DNA of 64,000 nt from Massilia solisilvae (GTDB taxonomy: Bacteria; Pseudomonadota; Gammaproteobacteria; Burkholderiales; Burkholderiaceae_D): the NCBI RefSeq assembly GCF_024753215.1, contig NZ_JANUGV010000001.1, positions 806,001 through 870,000 of the forward strand, written 5' to 3'. Position 1 is the stretch's first letter. Each line of letters starts with the position of its first letter. The notes under the pieces were generated by a model. That model did no database searches, was not told where the DNA came from, and saw nothing but the letters and a program-made list of their open reading frames with translations. Made by a program: the position numbers and the translations under genes. Positions 37,562 through 45,379 of the stretch are shown in pieces.

Positions 37562-37950
37562 AAAGCGTCGCACTGATACTCGATCCAGAATTTGGGCAAC
37601 GCGTGGAAAGCGTGGCCCGTGAAATGCCCGTCTGGGTTCTCGCAAGCCGGTCGAACGACCCTGCCATTGAGCACGCTCGCAGCCTGTTCGGGGGCCACGA
37701 CATTACTTCGTTTTTTCCACCCCGGACCGGCGACAGGAAGGCCACCAGCGCACAAGCCTTGTACGATATCGACGAGCACCACGGGGAATTGAGCTCCTCA
37801 CATCCCTATGAAGAGCTGCTGATATTCGGAGCTGCCCCTGCGGACGTTTCGCCGGAGGCAATGGAGGAGCTGGGGCTGGAGCCGGCCGGCGCCCGAAAGG
37901 ACGCCTTCGTGCTGCGAAAGCGCGATGGCGCTGACTACACTACGCGTTGA
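37558..37950 (+). CDS. unknown protein coupled to the toxin-like gene, candidate immunity protein
   Basis: A 130-aa soluble, acidic protein of alpha/beta type. It starts with the strand MKSVALILDPEFGQRVESVA and has DITSFFPPRTGDRKATSAQALYDIDEHHG and SSHPYEELLIFGAA segments; no signal peptide. I recognise no family. The ATG overlaps the stop of the 90-aa gene (ATGA) and GGAG lies 7 bases upstream, so the two are made together. Cytoplasmic immunity to the neighbouring toxin-like protein is the simplest guess. Confidence 0.6.
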   Translation: MKSVALILDPEFGQRVESVAREMPVWVLASRSNDPAIEHARSLFGGHDITSFFPPRTGDRKATSAQALYDIDEHHGELSSSHPYEELLIFGAAPADVSPEAMEELGLEPAGARKDAFVLRKRDGADYTTR

Positions 37951-37984
37951 ATAAGCTGCCGAGAGCGTCGGCAGGCGCCCAGGG

Positions 37985-38230
37985 TCAGCGGTAAAACGCC
38001 TCGACCTTGCCTTTGAGTTTGATGAGCATCGGCTTGCCCTTGCGGTCGAGCACCTTGCCGGCGGCGACCTTGATCCAGCCTTCGCTGATGCAGTATTCCT
38101 CGACGTCGTGGCGTTCCTTGTCGTTGAAACGAATGCCGATCTCATGCTGGAAGACGGCCGCCACGTGGTGCGGGCTCTTCGGGTCGATGGACAGGCGGTC
38201 GGGCAGGGTGGGTTTGGTCGTATCGTTCAT
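37985..38230 (-). CDS. DUF3297 family protein
   Basis: An 81-aa protein matching the DUF3297 pattern: LPDRLSIDPKSPHHVAAVF, IGIRFNDKERHDVEEYCISE and VAAGKVLDRKGKPMLIKLKG, ending in V-E-A-F-Y-R. The family is small, cytoplasmic and of unknown function. The start at 38230 (MNDTTKP) is preferred over an ATG at 38239. Monocistronic by position. Confidence 0.85.
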   Translation of the reverse strand: MNDTTKPTLPDRLSIDPKSPHHVAAVFQHEIGIRFNDKERHDVEEYCISEGWIKVAAGKVLDRKGKPMLIKLKGKVEAFYR

Positions 38231-38280
38231 GGTGAGCAATTATCCATGATTCGCGCCTTGGAGGCGAGCGCCACGCCAGC

Positions 38281-38634
38281 CTAGCGGCATTTCCCGCGTA
38301 CCGCCGCCGCCACCCAGAACGGGATCGCCAACAGCCCGCCAAAGAACGTGGGCTGGAATTTCAGCGCATCGGCGTGCAGGCAGTCGGGGATTTTTGATTC
38401 CGAAAACTGGCGCGAAAAGTTCTCGACCTTTTCGCCACCGTACGCGCCTTCGCGCGCGAGCTGCTGCCCCTTTTTGTCCTCGGCCAGCGTCTGCTGCACG
38501 GCCTGGCGGATCGCCTCGTCGGTGAGTTTTGCGCGCAGTGGCGGCAGCGGTGCCGGCGCGGTGGCGGGCGCCTGGGCGCGGGCCGTGGTCGCGGTCAGCG
38601 CAAGGATCAGGCTGGCGGCAACGAACGCGCGCAT
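38281..38634 (-). CDS. small exported protein, paralogue of its upstream neighbour
   Basis: A 117-aa protein with signal peptide MRAFVAASLILALTATTARA, a Pro/Ala linker (QAPATAPAPLPPLRA), a helix (DEAIRQAVQQTLAEDKKGQQ) and the C-terminal SKIPDCLHADALKFQPTFFG and a hydrophobic stretch ending GKCR. Two cysteines (IPDC, GKC) probably pair. The same tail layout is in the next gene (MPGCL...LKWQP...GKCT). Function unknown. Confidence 0.75.
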   Translation of the reverse strand: MRAFVAASLILALTATTARAQAPATAPAPLPPLRAKLTDEAIRQAVQQTLAEDKKGQQLAREGAYGGEKVENFSRQFSESKIPDCLHADALKFQPTFFGGLLAIPFWVAAAVRGKCR

Positions 38635-38647
38635 CGCTGGTGCCCGC

Positions 38648-39043
38648 TCACGTGCACTTGCCGCGCCACTTGGCCACGATCACGAACGGGAACGCGGCGC
38701 GCAGGCCATGCACCGTGAATGGCCCGAGCATCGGCGGCTGCCATTTCAGGCCGTCCGGCTTCAGGCAACCCGGCATGCGCGCGTCGTCGAAGGCGCGCTC
38801 GAAGGCGTCTACATTCGCACGGCGCAGCGCCTGGCCTCGTTCCGCGGGCGGGGCCTCGGCAAGCGCCTGCTGCACCGCTCGTTCCACCACGCTATCGGGC
38901 AACAGCGCAGGCGGCAGGCCCGTCGGCAGCGAGTACAGCGGGAACAGGAACAGGGGCGGCGGGGTGGCGGCGGCTGCCGGTTCAGCGGCCCGGGCACCGG
39001 GCAGCAGCGCGGCGAACAACAGGACAACGGCGGCGGCTTTCAT
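38648..39043 (-). CDS. small exported protein, paralogue of its downstream neighbour
   Basis: A 131-aa protein with signal peptide MKAAAVVLLFAALLPGARA and a Pro-rich linker. A helix VVERAVQQALAEAPPAERGQ aligns with EAIRQAVQQTLAEDKKGQQ of the neighbour, and the tail DARMPGCLKPDGLKWQPPML ends in WRGKCT. The two genes are 13 bases apart on the same strand and arose by tandem duplication, now widely diverged. No family recognised. Confidence 0.75.
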   Translation of the reverse strand: MKAAAVVLLFAALLPGARAAEPAAAATPPPLFLFPLYSLPTGLPPALLPDSVVERAVQQALAEAPPAERGQALRRANVDAFERAFDDARMPGCLKPDGLKWQPPMLGPFTVHGLRAAFPFVIVAKWRGKCT

Positions 39044-39189
39044 TTGTCTGTTTGAAAAGTGTATTCACCACCACTGTACACCTTTCAGTGCTCAGTTTCC
39101 ACGTTGTACCTTTGCTCATCTGTTACAGATACAATGGTTCGCCGGCACAGCCGGAGCACAGGTCAAAAAATTACCGGAGACAAGACAAC

Positions 39190-40224
39190 ATGAGGAAGCT
39201 TGCTGCACTCCTGGCCGCGTTGCTGATGGCCGCCGCCAGCCCGATGGCGTGCGCCGAAGCCGGCGCCCAGGCCAACCACTATTTCGACAATGCCGGCCGC
39301 ACCGATGTGCTGGCGGGTGGCGTGCGCATGATCCCGATCGCCACGCCGAAGGGCACGTTCAAGGTCTGGACCAAGCGCGTTGGCAACAACCCGACCATCA
39401 AGGTGCTGCTCCTGCACGGCGGCCCGGGCGCCACCCACGAGTATTTCGAAGCGGCCGACAGCTATTTTCCCGGCGCGAGCGTCGAGTACTACTACTACGA
39501 CCAGCTTGGCTCGGCCTACAGCGACCAGCCGGACGAGCCTTCGCTGTGGGAGATCCCGCGCTTCGTCGATGAGGTCGAGCAGGTGCGCAAGGCGCTGGGC
39601 CTGGACAAGCATAACTTCTACCTGCTGGGCCATTCCTGGGGTGGCATCCTGGCCGCGGAATATGCGCTCAAGCATGGCGACAAGCTCAAGGGCCTGATCA
39701 TCTCCAACATGATGATGAGCATTCCCGCCTATAACGAGTACGCCGACAAGGTCCTGATGCCGCAGATGGACCAGAAGGTGCTGGCCCAGATCCTGCAGAT
39801 GGAGAAGGAAGGCAAGTATGACGACCCGCGCTACGAGGAGCTGCTGGTGCCGTACTACGAGGCGCACATCCTGCGCATGCCGAGCGCCCGGTGGCCGGAC
39901 CCGGCGCTGCGCGCGTTCGCCAAGATCAACAAGAAGATCTACGTGCCGATGCAAGGCCCGAGCGAGATGGGCTCGCACAACTCCAAGCTCGAACACTGGG
40001 ACCGCGTGGCCGACCTGCCGAAGATCACGGTGCCGACGCTTGTCATCGCTGGCAAGTACGACACCATGGACCCCAAGCACATGAAGATGGTGTCGGAGAA
40101 GGTGAGGCATGGCCGCTTGTTGCTGACCAACGGCGGGCACATGGACATGTATGACGACCAGAAAGTGTACTTCGACGGCCTGATCAAGTTCCTGAAAGAC
40201 GTGGACAGCGGGAGATTCAAATGA
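39190..40224 (+). CDS. exported alpha/beta hydrolase, proline iminopeptidase family
   Basis: A 344-aa protein with signal peptide MRKLAALLAALLMAAASPMACA. The alpha/beta hydrolase core shows the oxyanion strand LLLHGGPGATHEYF, the nucleophile elbow GHSWGGILAAEY, the acid in VIAGKYDTMDPKH and the catalytic His in TNGGHMDMYDD. This pattern is that of proline iminopeptidase-type (S33) hydrolases, which remove N-terminal proline or act as amidases/esterases. The periplasmic location suggests a peptide or amide substrate. Its stop overlaps the next gene's start (ATGA). Confidence 0.88.
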   Translation: MRKLAALLAALLMAAASPMACAEAGAQANHYFDNAGRTDVLAGGVRMIPIATPKGTFKVWTKRVGNNPTIKVLLLHGGPGATHEYFEAADSYFPGASVEYYYYDQLGSAYSDQPDEPSLWEIPRFVDEVEQVRKALGLDKHNFYLLGHSWGGILAAEYALKHGDKLKGLIISNMMMSIPAYNEYADKVLMPQMDQKVLAQILQMEKEGKYDDPRYEELLVPYYEAHILRMPSARWPDPALRAFAKINKKIYVPMQGPSEMGSHNSKLEHWDRVADLPKITVPTLVIAGKYDTMDPKHMKMVSEKVRHGRLLLTNGGHMDMYDDQKVYFDGLIKFLKDVDSGRFK

Positions 40225-40718
40225 AGCGCCTGATCGCAGCTTTCCTCCTGTTTGTCGCCAGCCTGGGCGCGCATGCGCAGCCGGTCGATCCCGCGCTCGC
40301 GCGCGCCGTCAACGCCTTCGTGGACGAATGGCACGACGATGCAGCCCACGCGCGCATGGCGTACTTCGACAAGATCGCGCCGGACGGGGTGTACATCGGC
40401 ACCGACAAGCACGAGCTGTGGCACAGGGACGAATTCAAGGCGTGGGCCGACAAGTTCTTCAAGCGCGGTTCGGCCTGGTCGTTCAAGTCCGTGCGGCGCA
40501 ACGTGTACGCGTCGCCCGACGGGCAATTCATCTGGTTCGACGAGATCCTCGACACGCCCAACATGGGGCCGTGCATGGCGAGCGGCGTGATCCGCAAGAC
40601 GGCCAAGGGCTTCGAGATCCTGCACTACCAGCTGTCGTTCGCGGTGCCCAACGAGCTGGCGGGGCAGGTGATGGGGCTCGTCAAGAATTTCGAAGCGAAG
40701 CCGCAGGCGGCAAAGTGA
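40221..40718 (+). CDS. exported NTF2-like (SnoaL-fold) protein
   Basis: A 165-aa protein with signal peptide MKRLIAAFLLFVASLGAHA. The body fits the NTF2-like cone fold: a helix AVNAFVDEWHDDAAHARMAYF, DKIAPDGVYIGTDKHELWHR, WSFKSVRRNVYASPDGQFIW and GFEILHYQLSFAVP. Members bind or transform small molecules or are non-catalytic. It is coupled to the secreted hydrolase by a 4-base overlap, so both probably serve the same periplasmic process. Confidence 0.82.
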   Translation: MKRLIAAFLLFVASLGAHAQPVDPALARAVNAFVDEWHDDAAHARMAYFDKIAPDGVYIGTDKHELWHRDEFKAWADKFFKRGSAWSFKSVRRNVYASPDGQFIWFDEILDTPNMGPCMASGVIRKTAKGFEILHYQLSFAVPNELAGQVMGLVKNFEAKPQAAK

Positions 40719-40732
40719 AGCGTACCTCAGCA

Positions 40733-40824
40733 TCGTCGTCCCGGTGAAAAGGACCCATACTGAATCGAATGAAGCCGCGTTGCATGCAGCTCAGCATGGG
40801 TCCCGGCCTGCGCCGGGACGACGG
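40733..40824. repeat. paired palindromic repeat, family B (copy 2, left unit decayed)
   Basis: The left unit CGTCGTCCCGGTGAAAAGGA has lost its hairpin, while the right unit CAGCATGGGTCCCGGCCTGC plus GCCGGGACGACG is intact. Confidence 0.65.
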
Positions 40825-40914
40825 TGGTCATTGCGGGTGTCGCCGCCCCACGGCTTAAGCCTCCGCTAACCCCCATGTGATAATCTGGTTTCTGTAATAA
40901 CCACGAGCATCACC

Positions 40915-41826
40915 GTGACCACACCTTATGTCGGCCGTTTCGCGCCATCCCCCACCGGTCCGCTGCACGCCGGCTCGCTGGTGGCCGCCGTCGCCAGCTA
41001 CCTGGACGCGCGCGTTCACCATGGCACCTGGCTGATCCGCATCGAGGACATCGACGAAGGCCGCAGCGTTCCCGGCGCCGCCGAAGGCATCCTGGAATTG
41101 CTGCGGCGCCTGGGCATGGAATCGGACCGCGAAGTAGTGTGGCAAAGCCGCCGCAAGCACCTGTACCAGGCCGCGTTCGACCGGCTCGCCGCCAATGCCT
41201 ACGCCTGCGGCTGCAACCGTCGCGAGATTGCCGATTCAAGGCTGGGATTCGGACCGGACGGCGCCGCGATCTATCCGGGCACCTGCCGAAACGGCCTCGC
41301 CCCCGGCCGGAGCACGCGCAGTTTGCGCCTGCGTGTGCCCGAACCGGGTGCGGACCTGGTCGAATTTACCGACCGCTTCGCCGGCACCATCCGCCAGCGG
41401 CTTGCCCTTGAGTCCGGCGACTTCGTCCTGAAGCGGGCCGACGGTTACTGGGCCTACCAGCTGGCGGTGGTGGTCGACGATGCCGAGCAGGGCGTCACCG
41501 ACGTGGTGCGCGGGGCGGACCTGATCGATTCGACCCCGCGCCAGATCTACCTGCAACGCCTGCTCGGCGTACCGACCCCGCGCTACCTGCACGTGCCGGT
41601 CGTGCGCAACGCAGCCGGCGAGAAGCTCTCGAAACAGACCGGGGCACTGGCCATCGCGCCGGACGACGAACCGGCCGCCGTCGCCGCCCTGCAGGATGCT
41701 GCCCGCTTCCTCGATCTGTCGGTAGAGCCCGTCGATTCGCTCGCCGGATTCTGGCAAGCAGCCGTCCCGGCCTGGGCCAGGCTGCTCTCGTTGCGCGAAG
41801 TTGCTGCCATTAACCCTCCCGGTTAA
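40915..41826 (+). CDS. gluQ: tRNA glutamyl-Q(34) synthetase
   Basis: A 303-aa truncated glutamyl-tRNA synthetase paralogue that attaches glutamate to queuosine at position 34 of tRNA-Asp. It has the HIGH-like FAPSPTGPLHAGSLVAAVAS, RIEDIDEGR, the zinc-site AYACGCNRREI with YPGTCR, DDAEQGVTDVVRGADLIDST and the KMSKS-like EKLSKQTGA. It lacks the anticodon-binding domain, as the family does. GTG start. It ends in a 4-base overlap with the convergent PEP-CTERM gene. Confidence 0.92.
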   Translation: MTTPYVGRFAPSPTGPLHAGSLVAAVASYLDARVHHGTWLIRIEDIDEGRSVPGAAEGILELLRRLGMESDREVVWQSRRKHLYQAAFDRLAANAYACGCNRREIADSRLGFGPDGAAIYPGTCRNGLAPGRSTRSLRLRVPEPGADLVEFTDRFAGTIRQRLALESGDFVLKRADGYWAYQLAVVVDDAEQGVTDVVRGADLIDSTPRQIYLQRLLGVPTPRYLHVPVVRNAAGEKLSKQTGALAIAPDDEPAAVAALQDAARFLDLSVEPVDSLAGFWQAAVPAWARLLSLREVAAINPPG

Positions 41827-42404
41827 CCGACACGGCGCCGTGCCATGAACCCCAGCCCGGCAAGACCAATCCCCAACATTGCCCACGACGCCGGCTCAGG
41901 AATCGGCGCCGCCACCAGCCAGCCCCGGATCTCGCCAGCCGGTTTGTCGCTGGTGTGAATGTTCACGTACGCTTCGTTGGCCTTGATACCGGTCATCAGC
42001 GCCGACATGGCAGACGATGCCGTGCCGCCGTTGGATGACAGGAACCCGGACTCGAACGAGGTGTCCAGCGCCAGATCCAGGCCGTTGGTGTACTGGCTTG
42101 CGTGTACACCGGTCGGGAAGCTGGTGAACGGCACTGCGATCGGAGCGTTGCCGGTAAAGGCCGTGCTCGTGCAGCAGTGAACGTGGGCCTCGGTCGTTGC
42201 GCCGAGCAGGTCGCGGAACCGTGCATCGACGAACATCTTCGTTCCCGCAATGTCGATCTGGGTCAGGCCCCAGCCCGGCGAGGCATTGGGCGGGTTTTCC
42301 AGCGGACCCGCTTCAACGGCTCGAAAGGTGGTCTGTGCCTGCGCCCCTCCCGCGGCAAAAGCGGCCGTGGTTGCCAGTGCCAGGATAGACAGAACTTTTT
42401 TCAT
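41823..42404 (-). CDS. CHRD-domain protein with PEP-CTERM sorting signal
   Basis: A 193-aa exported protein. It has signal peptide MKKVLSILALATTAAFAAGGAQA and a CHRD (chordin-like) domain (FRAVEAGPLENPP, EAHVHCCTSTAFTG, AYVNIHTSDKPAGEIRGWLV). The C-terminal sorting signal consists of IPEPAS, a hydrophobic helix and ARRR. PEP-CTERM proteins are processed by exosortase, often with exopolysaccharide production. No exosortase gene is in the window. The histidine-rich strand could bind metal. Confidence 0.9.
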   Translation of the reverse strand: MKKVLSILALATTAAFAAGGAQAQTTFRAVEAGPLENPPNASPGWGLTQIDIAGTKMFVDARFRDLLGATTEAHVHCCTSTAFTGNAPIAVPFTSFPTGVHASQYTNGLDLALDTSFESGFLSSNGGTASSAMSALMTGIKANEAYVNIHTSDKPAGEIRGWLVAAPIPEPASWAMLGIGLAGLGFMARRRVG

Positions 42405-42580
42405 TACAACCTCCTCTTCTTGAACAATGACTCTCCATTAGCGCCTTACCGCAGCGCTGCCTAAAAAAGTAGCATTCAGGAGAGGCGAGGCTGCACACCG
42501 TACGGCTGGGAAGTGTCGCGTGCGACTCTTCTGCGCGAAAAACGGCATGATGTCAAAAAGTTATTTTTCCGAGGCATCAC

Positions 42581-43543
42581 ATGCGACGCATTTTCCCGGC
42601 CATATCGTTGTTCCTTGTCTCCTGCTTCGCTGCAGCCCAGGATGCCTCGCTGCTGGCTGGCGGCATGCAGGTCGATCGCAGCGGCGAACAGTCGTTTGCG
42701 GTCAACCTGGGCTACACGCAGCGGCTTGGAAAGTACACGGCGGCCAGTCTGGAATACACCAACGAAGGCCACCCGCGCCTGCACCACCGCGACGGCCTGA
42801 CTCCGCAGCTGTGGCTGCACACGGCGGTGCCCGAGCGCGGCTTCTCGTTCGCGGTCGGGGCCGGCCCGTACTACTACTTCGACACCACCACCGGCAGCGG
42901 CGCGCTGGCCGACTACCGCAACGAGCACGGCTGGGGCATCCAGGCCAACTTCAGCGCCAAATACCACCTGGGCGACCAGCGCACCTATGCCGAGGCGCGC
43001 CTGTCGCGCATCCATGGCCGCAGGGAGCATGACAGCACGCTCTTGATGGTTGGCCTGGGCTACGAACTGCGCAACCTGCCGCACGAGGTGAAAGCCGAGA
43101 ACGCGGACGGCGGCGAGGACCTGTTCATGGTGCTGGCCGGGCGCTCGATCGTGAACAGCTTCAAGTCGGAGAAGGCGACCGGCGGCGGCATCGAATACCG
43201 CCACACGGTCACGCCGAACATGGAGTGGAGCGTGATGGCGATGAGCGAGGGACGCGTTGGCGTGGCCGAGCGCAAGGGCGTCTCGAGTCAATTGTGGCTG
43301 CTGCGGCCGTTCACCGAGCGCACCGTGCTGGAGCTGGGAATGGGCGGCTACGTGATGCGCGACCAGCTGAACCGCGACAGCGTGCGCGAAGAACCGAAGA
43401 CGCACTTCGCGCCGATCGCTTCGATCGGCATGCGCTGGCGCCTGTCCCCGACCTGGCGCGCGCAGCTCAGCTGGAGCCGCGTCATCACCGACTACCACCG
43501 CGATTCAGACGTGTTCCTGCTCGGTGTCGGCAGCCTGTACTGA
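42581..43543 (+). CDS. outer-membrane beta-barrel protein of unknown role
   Basis: A 320-aa protein with signal peptide MRRIFPAISLFLVSCFAAA and alternating-residue amphipathic strands throughout (FAVNLGYTQRLGKYTAASLEY, GFSFAVGAGPYYYFDTTTGS, NFSAKYHLGDQRTYAEARLS, TVLELGMGGYVMRDQL). It ends SDVFLLGVGSLY, an outer-membrane-type C-terminus with a terminal aromatic. Probably a 12-14-strand barrel. The small overlapping gene 43505-43675 on the other strand shares its last 39 bases. Confidence 0.72.
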   Translation: MRRIFPAISLFLVSCFAAAQDASLLAGGMQVDRSGEQSFAVNLGYTQRLGKYTAASLEYTNEGHPRLHHRDGLTPQLWLHTAVPERGFSFAVGAGPYYYFDTTTGSGALADYRNEHGWGIQANFSAKYHLGDQRTYAEARLSRIHGRREHDSTLLMVGLGYELRNLPHEVKAENADGGEDLFMVLAGRSIVNSFKSEKATGGGIEYRHTVTPNMEWSVMAMSEGRVGVAERKGVSSQLWLLRPFTERTVLELGMGGYVMRDQLNRDSVREEPKTHFAPIASIGMRWRLSPTWRAQLSWSRVITDYHRDSDVFLLGVGSLY

Positions 43544-43675
43544 GCCTGGCTTGTCCGCCTGGGCCGCGCACCACGCTTCGTAGCGTTCGAGTGCTTCGGC
43601 GTACAGGTCGAACACGCACGGGCAGCAGCCGCTGCGGCAGCAGTCTTCCAGCTCGGGTTCGACGGGTGGCGTCAT
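43505..43675 (-). CDS. 56-aa oxidoreductase-like (Oxidored-like) domain protein
   Basis: A short cysteine-rich protein: PVEPELEDCCRSGCCPCVFD and LYAEALERYEAW. This is the compact pattern of the Oxidored-like family (PEPxDCCxSGCxxCVxDxY), a small domain found in bacteria and mitochondria, with probable metal-binding cysteines. Its ATG (43675) overlaps the stop of the BlaI-type gene (ATGA), so translation is coupled. The 3' end runs 39 bases into the convergent outer-membrane gene. The DCC-SGC-CPC core makes chance unlikely. Confidence 0.8.
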   Translation of the reverse strand: MTPPVEPELEDCCRSGCCPCVFDLYAEALERYEAWCAAQADKPGSVQAADTEQEHV

Positions 43676-44058
43676 TTGTTCTTGTCGCCGTTGAGGATGG
43701 CCTGGATCTCGTCGCGTTCCTTCTGGCTCACGTGCCCGCGCAGGGCGGCCAGCACCAGCTCCTTGCCGGAGCCGGAGAACGCCTTGTTGATCAGTTCCTT
43801 GACCAGGCTGGTCTGCAGTGATTCCTGCGGCTGCGCGGGCGCGTACACGTGGGCGCGCTGGCTTTCGTCGCGCGCGAGCAGGCCCTTGGTGTGCATGACC
43901 TGCAGCAGGCGCAGCACGTTCGCGTAGGGCATGTCCGGACGGGTGGCGAGGGCGGCTTCGTGCACCTGGCGCGCGGTGGACGGGCCGAGCTGCCAGAGCA
44001 GGCGCAGCATTTCCAGTTCGGACCGGGTGGGTTTGGGTGGAGCGGGGGATTTCGGCAT
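43672..44058 (-). CDS. BlaI/MecI/CopY-family transcriptional repressor
   Basis: A 128-aa winged-helix repressor. It has TRSELEMLRLLWQLGPSTARQVHEAA, the recognition region MPYANVLRLLQVMHTKGLL, the wing ARDESQRAHVYAPA and a C-terminal dimerisation helix region SLVKELINKAFSGSGKELVL. Classical members are cleaved by a BlaR1-type M56 membrane protease encoded next door. No such gene is present; its partner here is the small Oxidored-like protein. An inverted repeat just upstream of its start is a likely autoregulatory operator. Confidence 0.88.
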   Translation of the reverse strand: MPKSPAPPKPTRSELEMLRLLWQLGPSTARQVHEAALATRPDMPYANVLRLLQVMHTKGLLARDESQRAHVYAPAQPQESLQTSLVKELINKAFSGSGKELVLAALRGHVSQKERDEIQAILNGDKNK

Positions 44059-44062
44059 GGGG

Positions 44063-44080
44063 CTAGAATAAATGATCTAG
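44063..44080 (-). promoter_or_regulatory. inverted repeat upstream of the BlaI-type gene, candidate operator
   Basis: CTAGA-N8-TCTAG, directly 5' of the repressor start codon, where bound repressor would block transcription or translation initiation. It does not match the classical TACA-N2-TGTA BlaI box exactly. Confidence 0.4.
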
Positions 44081-44104
44081 ATGCGGATGTCGATCATTCG
44101 AACT

Positions 44105-44203
44105 ACGTCGTCCCCGCGCAGGCGGGGACCCATGCTGAACATGCCACTCAGTGGCGCCGCCTCTGGATACTGTCTATGGGTCCCCGCCTTCGCGGGGACG
44201 ACG
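44105..44203. repeat. paired palindromic repeat, family B (copy 3)
   Basis: ACGTCGTCCCCGCGCAGGCG plus GGGACCCATGC, then the inverted unit TATGGGTCCCCGCCTTCGCG plus GGGACGACG. Almost identical to copy 4 at 51876. Confidence 0.8.
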
Positions 44204-44224
44204 CGCCAATGTTCGTGACTAGCT

Positions 44225-44635
44225 TCAGTCCATGTGGTACATCCGCAGCTGGAACACCATCTTCCCATCCTCTTTCTCGCACACCCCGCGCATGTACTCG
44301 CCCTTCTTGATGTTGTAGGTGACATCGCTCCCCTCGGCTTTGCCGGCGCAGGCCGCGTGGGCTGCGGCCGGCACATCGGGGACCGGCGGCGGGGGCGGCG
44401 GCGCCGGGATGGCCGGCATCTGCGGCATGCCGGGCATCGGTGGCTGCGCGAATGCAAAGCCGCCGGGCGGAGGTGGCGGCGGAGCCGGCGGTGCCGGCGG
44501 GGCAGGGGGCGCTGGCGGGTTCGCCGGCACGCACTTGCCGTGCGCCTGCTTGCATTCCACATGGACGGTGGCCGAGCTGGCGCCAGCCGCGGCGCACATC
44601 AGGGCGAACAAAACGACGGATGCGTTCTTCTTCAT
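44225..44635 (-). CDS. exported proline-rich protein
   Basis: A 136-aa protein with signal peptide MKKNASVVLFALMCAAAGASSA. A central Pro/Ala-rich segment (PANPPAPPAPPAPPAPPPPP, then PMPGMPQMPAIPAPPPPPPV) is followed by a small C-terminal domain ACAGKAEGSDVTYNIKKGEY plus RGVCEKEDGKMVFQLRMYHM. Four cysteines probably form two disulfides. The Pro-rich spacer may span the periplasm. It lies 81 bases after the response regulator on the same strand. The adjacent sensor kinase has a similar Pro-rich periplasmic loop. Unknown family. Confidence 0.72.
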   Translation of the reverse strand: MKKNASVVLFALMCAAAGASSATVHVECKQAHGKCVPANPPAPPAPPAPPAPPPPPPGGFAFAQPPMPGMPQMPAIPAPPPPPPVPDVPAAAHAACAGKAEGSDVTYNIKKGEYMRGVCEKEDGKMVFQLRMYHMD

Positions 44636-44716
44636 GCTTTTTCTCCTCTTGGACTGGGCGCGGGGCGCCGTCGGAATGCATGTTGCCGCCCAAATGTGGA
44701 GAAAAAATGAAGGCCG

Positions 44717-45379
44717 CTACAGATCGAAGCGGTAGCCCAGTCCGTAGATCGAATGGATCGGCTCCAGTCCCGGCACCACCGCGTCGATCTTGCGGCGCAG
44801 GTTCTTGACGTGGCTGTCGATGGCGCGGTCGGTCACGTCGATGCTGTCGTTGAAGGCCAGGTCGAGCAGCTGCGCGCGCGAGAACACCTGGCCGGGCCGG
44901 CGCGCCAGCACGGCCAGCAGCGCATATTCGCTGGGCGTCAGGTCGAGCGCCTTGCCGTGGATCGCAATGCGGCGCGTTGCTTCGTCGATCTCGACGGCGC
45001 GCTGGGCGGGCGCCTGGCCGCAGCGGCGCAGGATGGCCTTGATGCGGGCCATCAGCTCGCGCGGGCTGAACGGCTTGCACAGGTAGTCGTCCGCCCCGGC
45101 CTCCAGGCCCAGCAAGCGGTCGATCTCCTCGACCCGCGCGGTGACCATCACCACCGGCACGTCGGAAAATTCGCGCAGCGCGCGGCACAGCGACAGCCCG
45201 TCCAGCCCGGGCAGCATCAGGTCGAGCACGACCAGCGCGGGCGCGGCGTTGCGCAAGGCGTCCAGCGCCGCCGCGCCATCATCAAACACCACCGGCGCAA
45301 ATCCGGCCGCGCGCGCATAGTCGGCGACCAGCGCCGCCAGCTCCGGCTCGTCCTCGACGATGAACAGCTCCTGCGTCAT
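44717..45379 (-). CDS. OmpR-family two-component response regulator
   Basis: A 220-aa regulator. The receiver domain (1-115) has acidic residues in IVEDEPELAALV, the phosphoacceptor in LVVLDLMLPGLDGL, and conserved Thr/Lys in MVTARVEEID and CKPFSPRELMARI. The C-terminal OmpR winged helix shows LDLTPSEYALLAVLARRPGQ and the recognition segment VTDRAIDSHVKNLRRKID. The ATG at 45379 overlaps the kinase stop by 4 bases; the longer frame to 45478 lies inside the kinase gene. Confidence 0.93.
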   Translation of the reverse strand: MTQELFIVEDEPELAALVADYARAAGFAPVVFDDGAAALDALRNAAPALVVLDLMLPGLDGLSLCRALREFSDVPVVMVTARVEEIDRLLGLEAGADDYLCKPFSPRELMARIKAILRRCGQAPAQRAVEIDEATRRIAIHGKALDLTPSEYALLAVLARRPGQVFSRAQLLDLAFNDSIDVTDRAIDSHVKNLRRKIDAVVPGLEPIHSIYGLGYRFDL

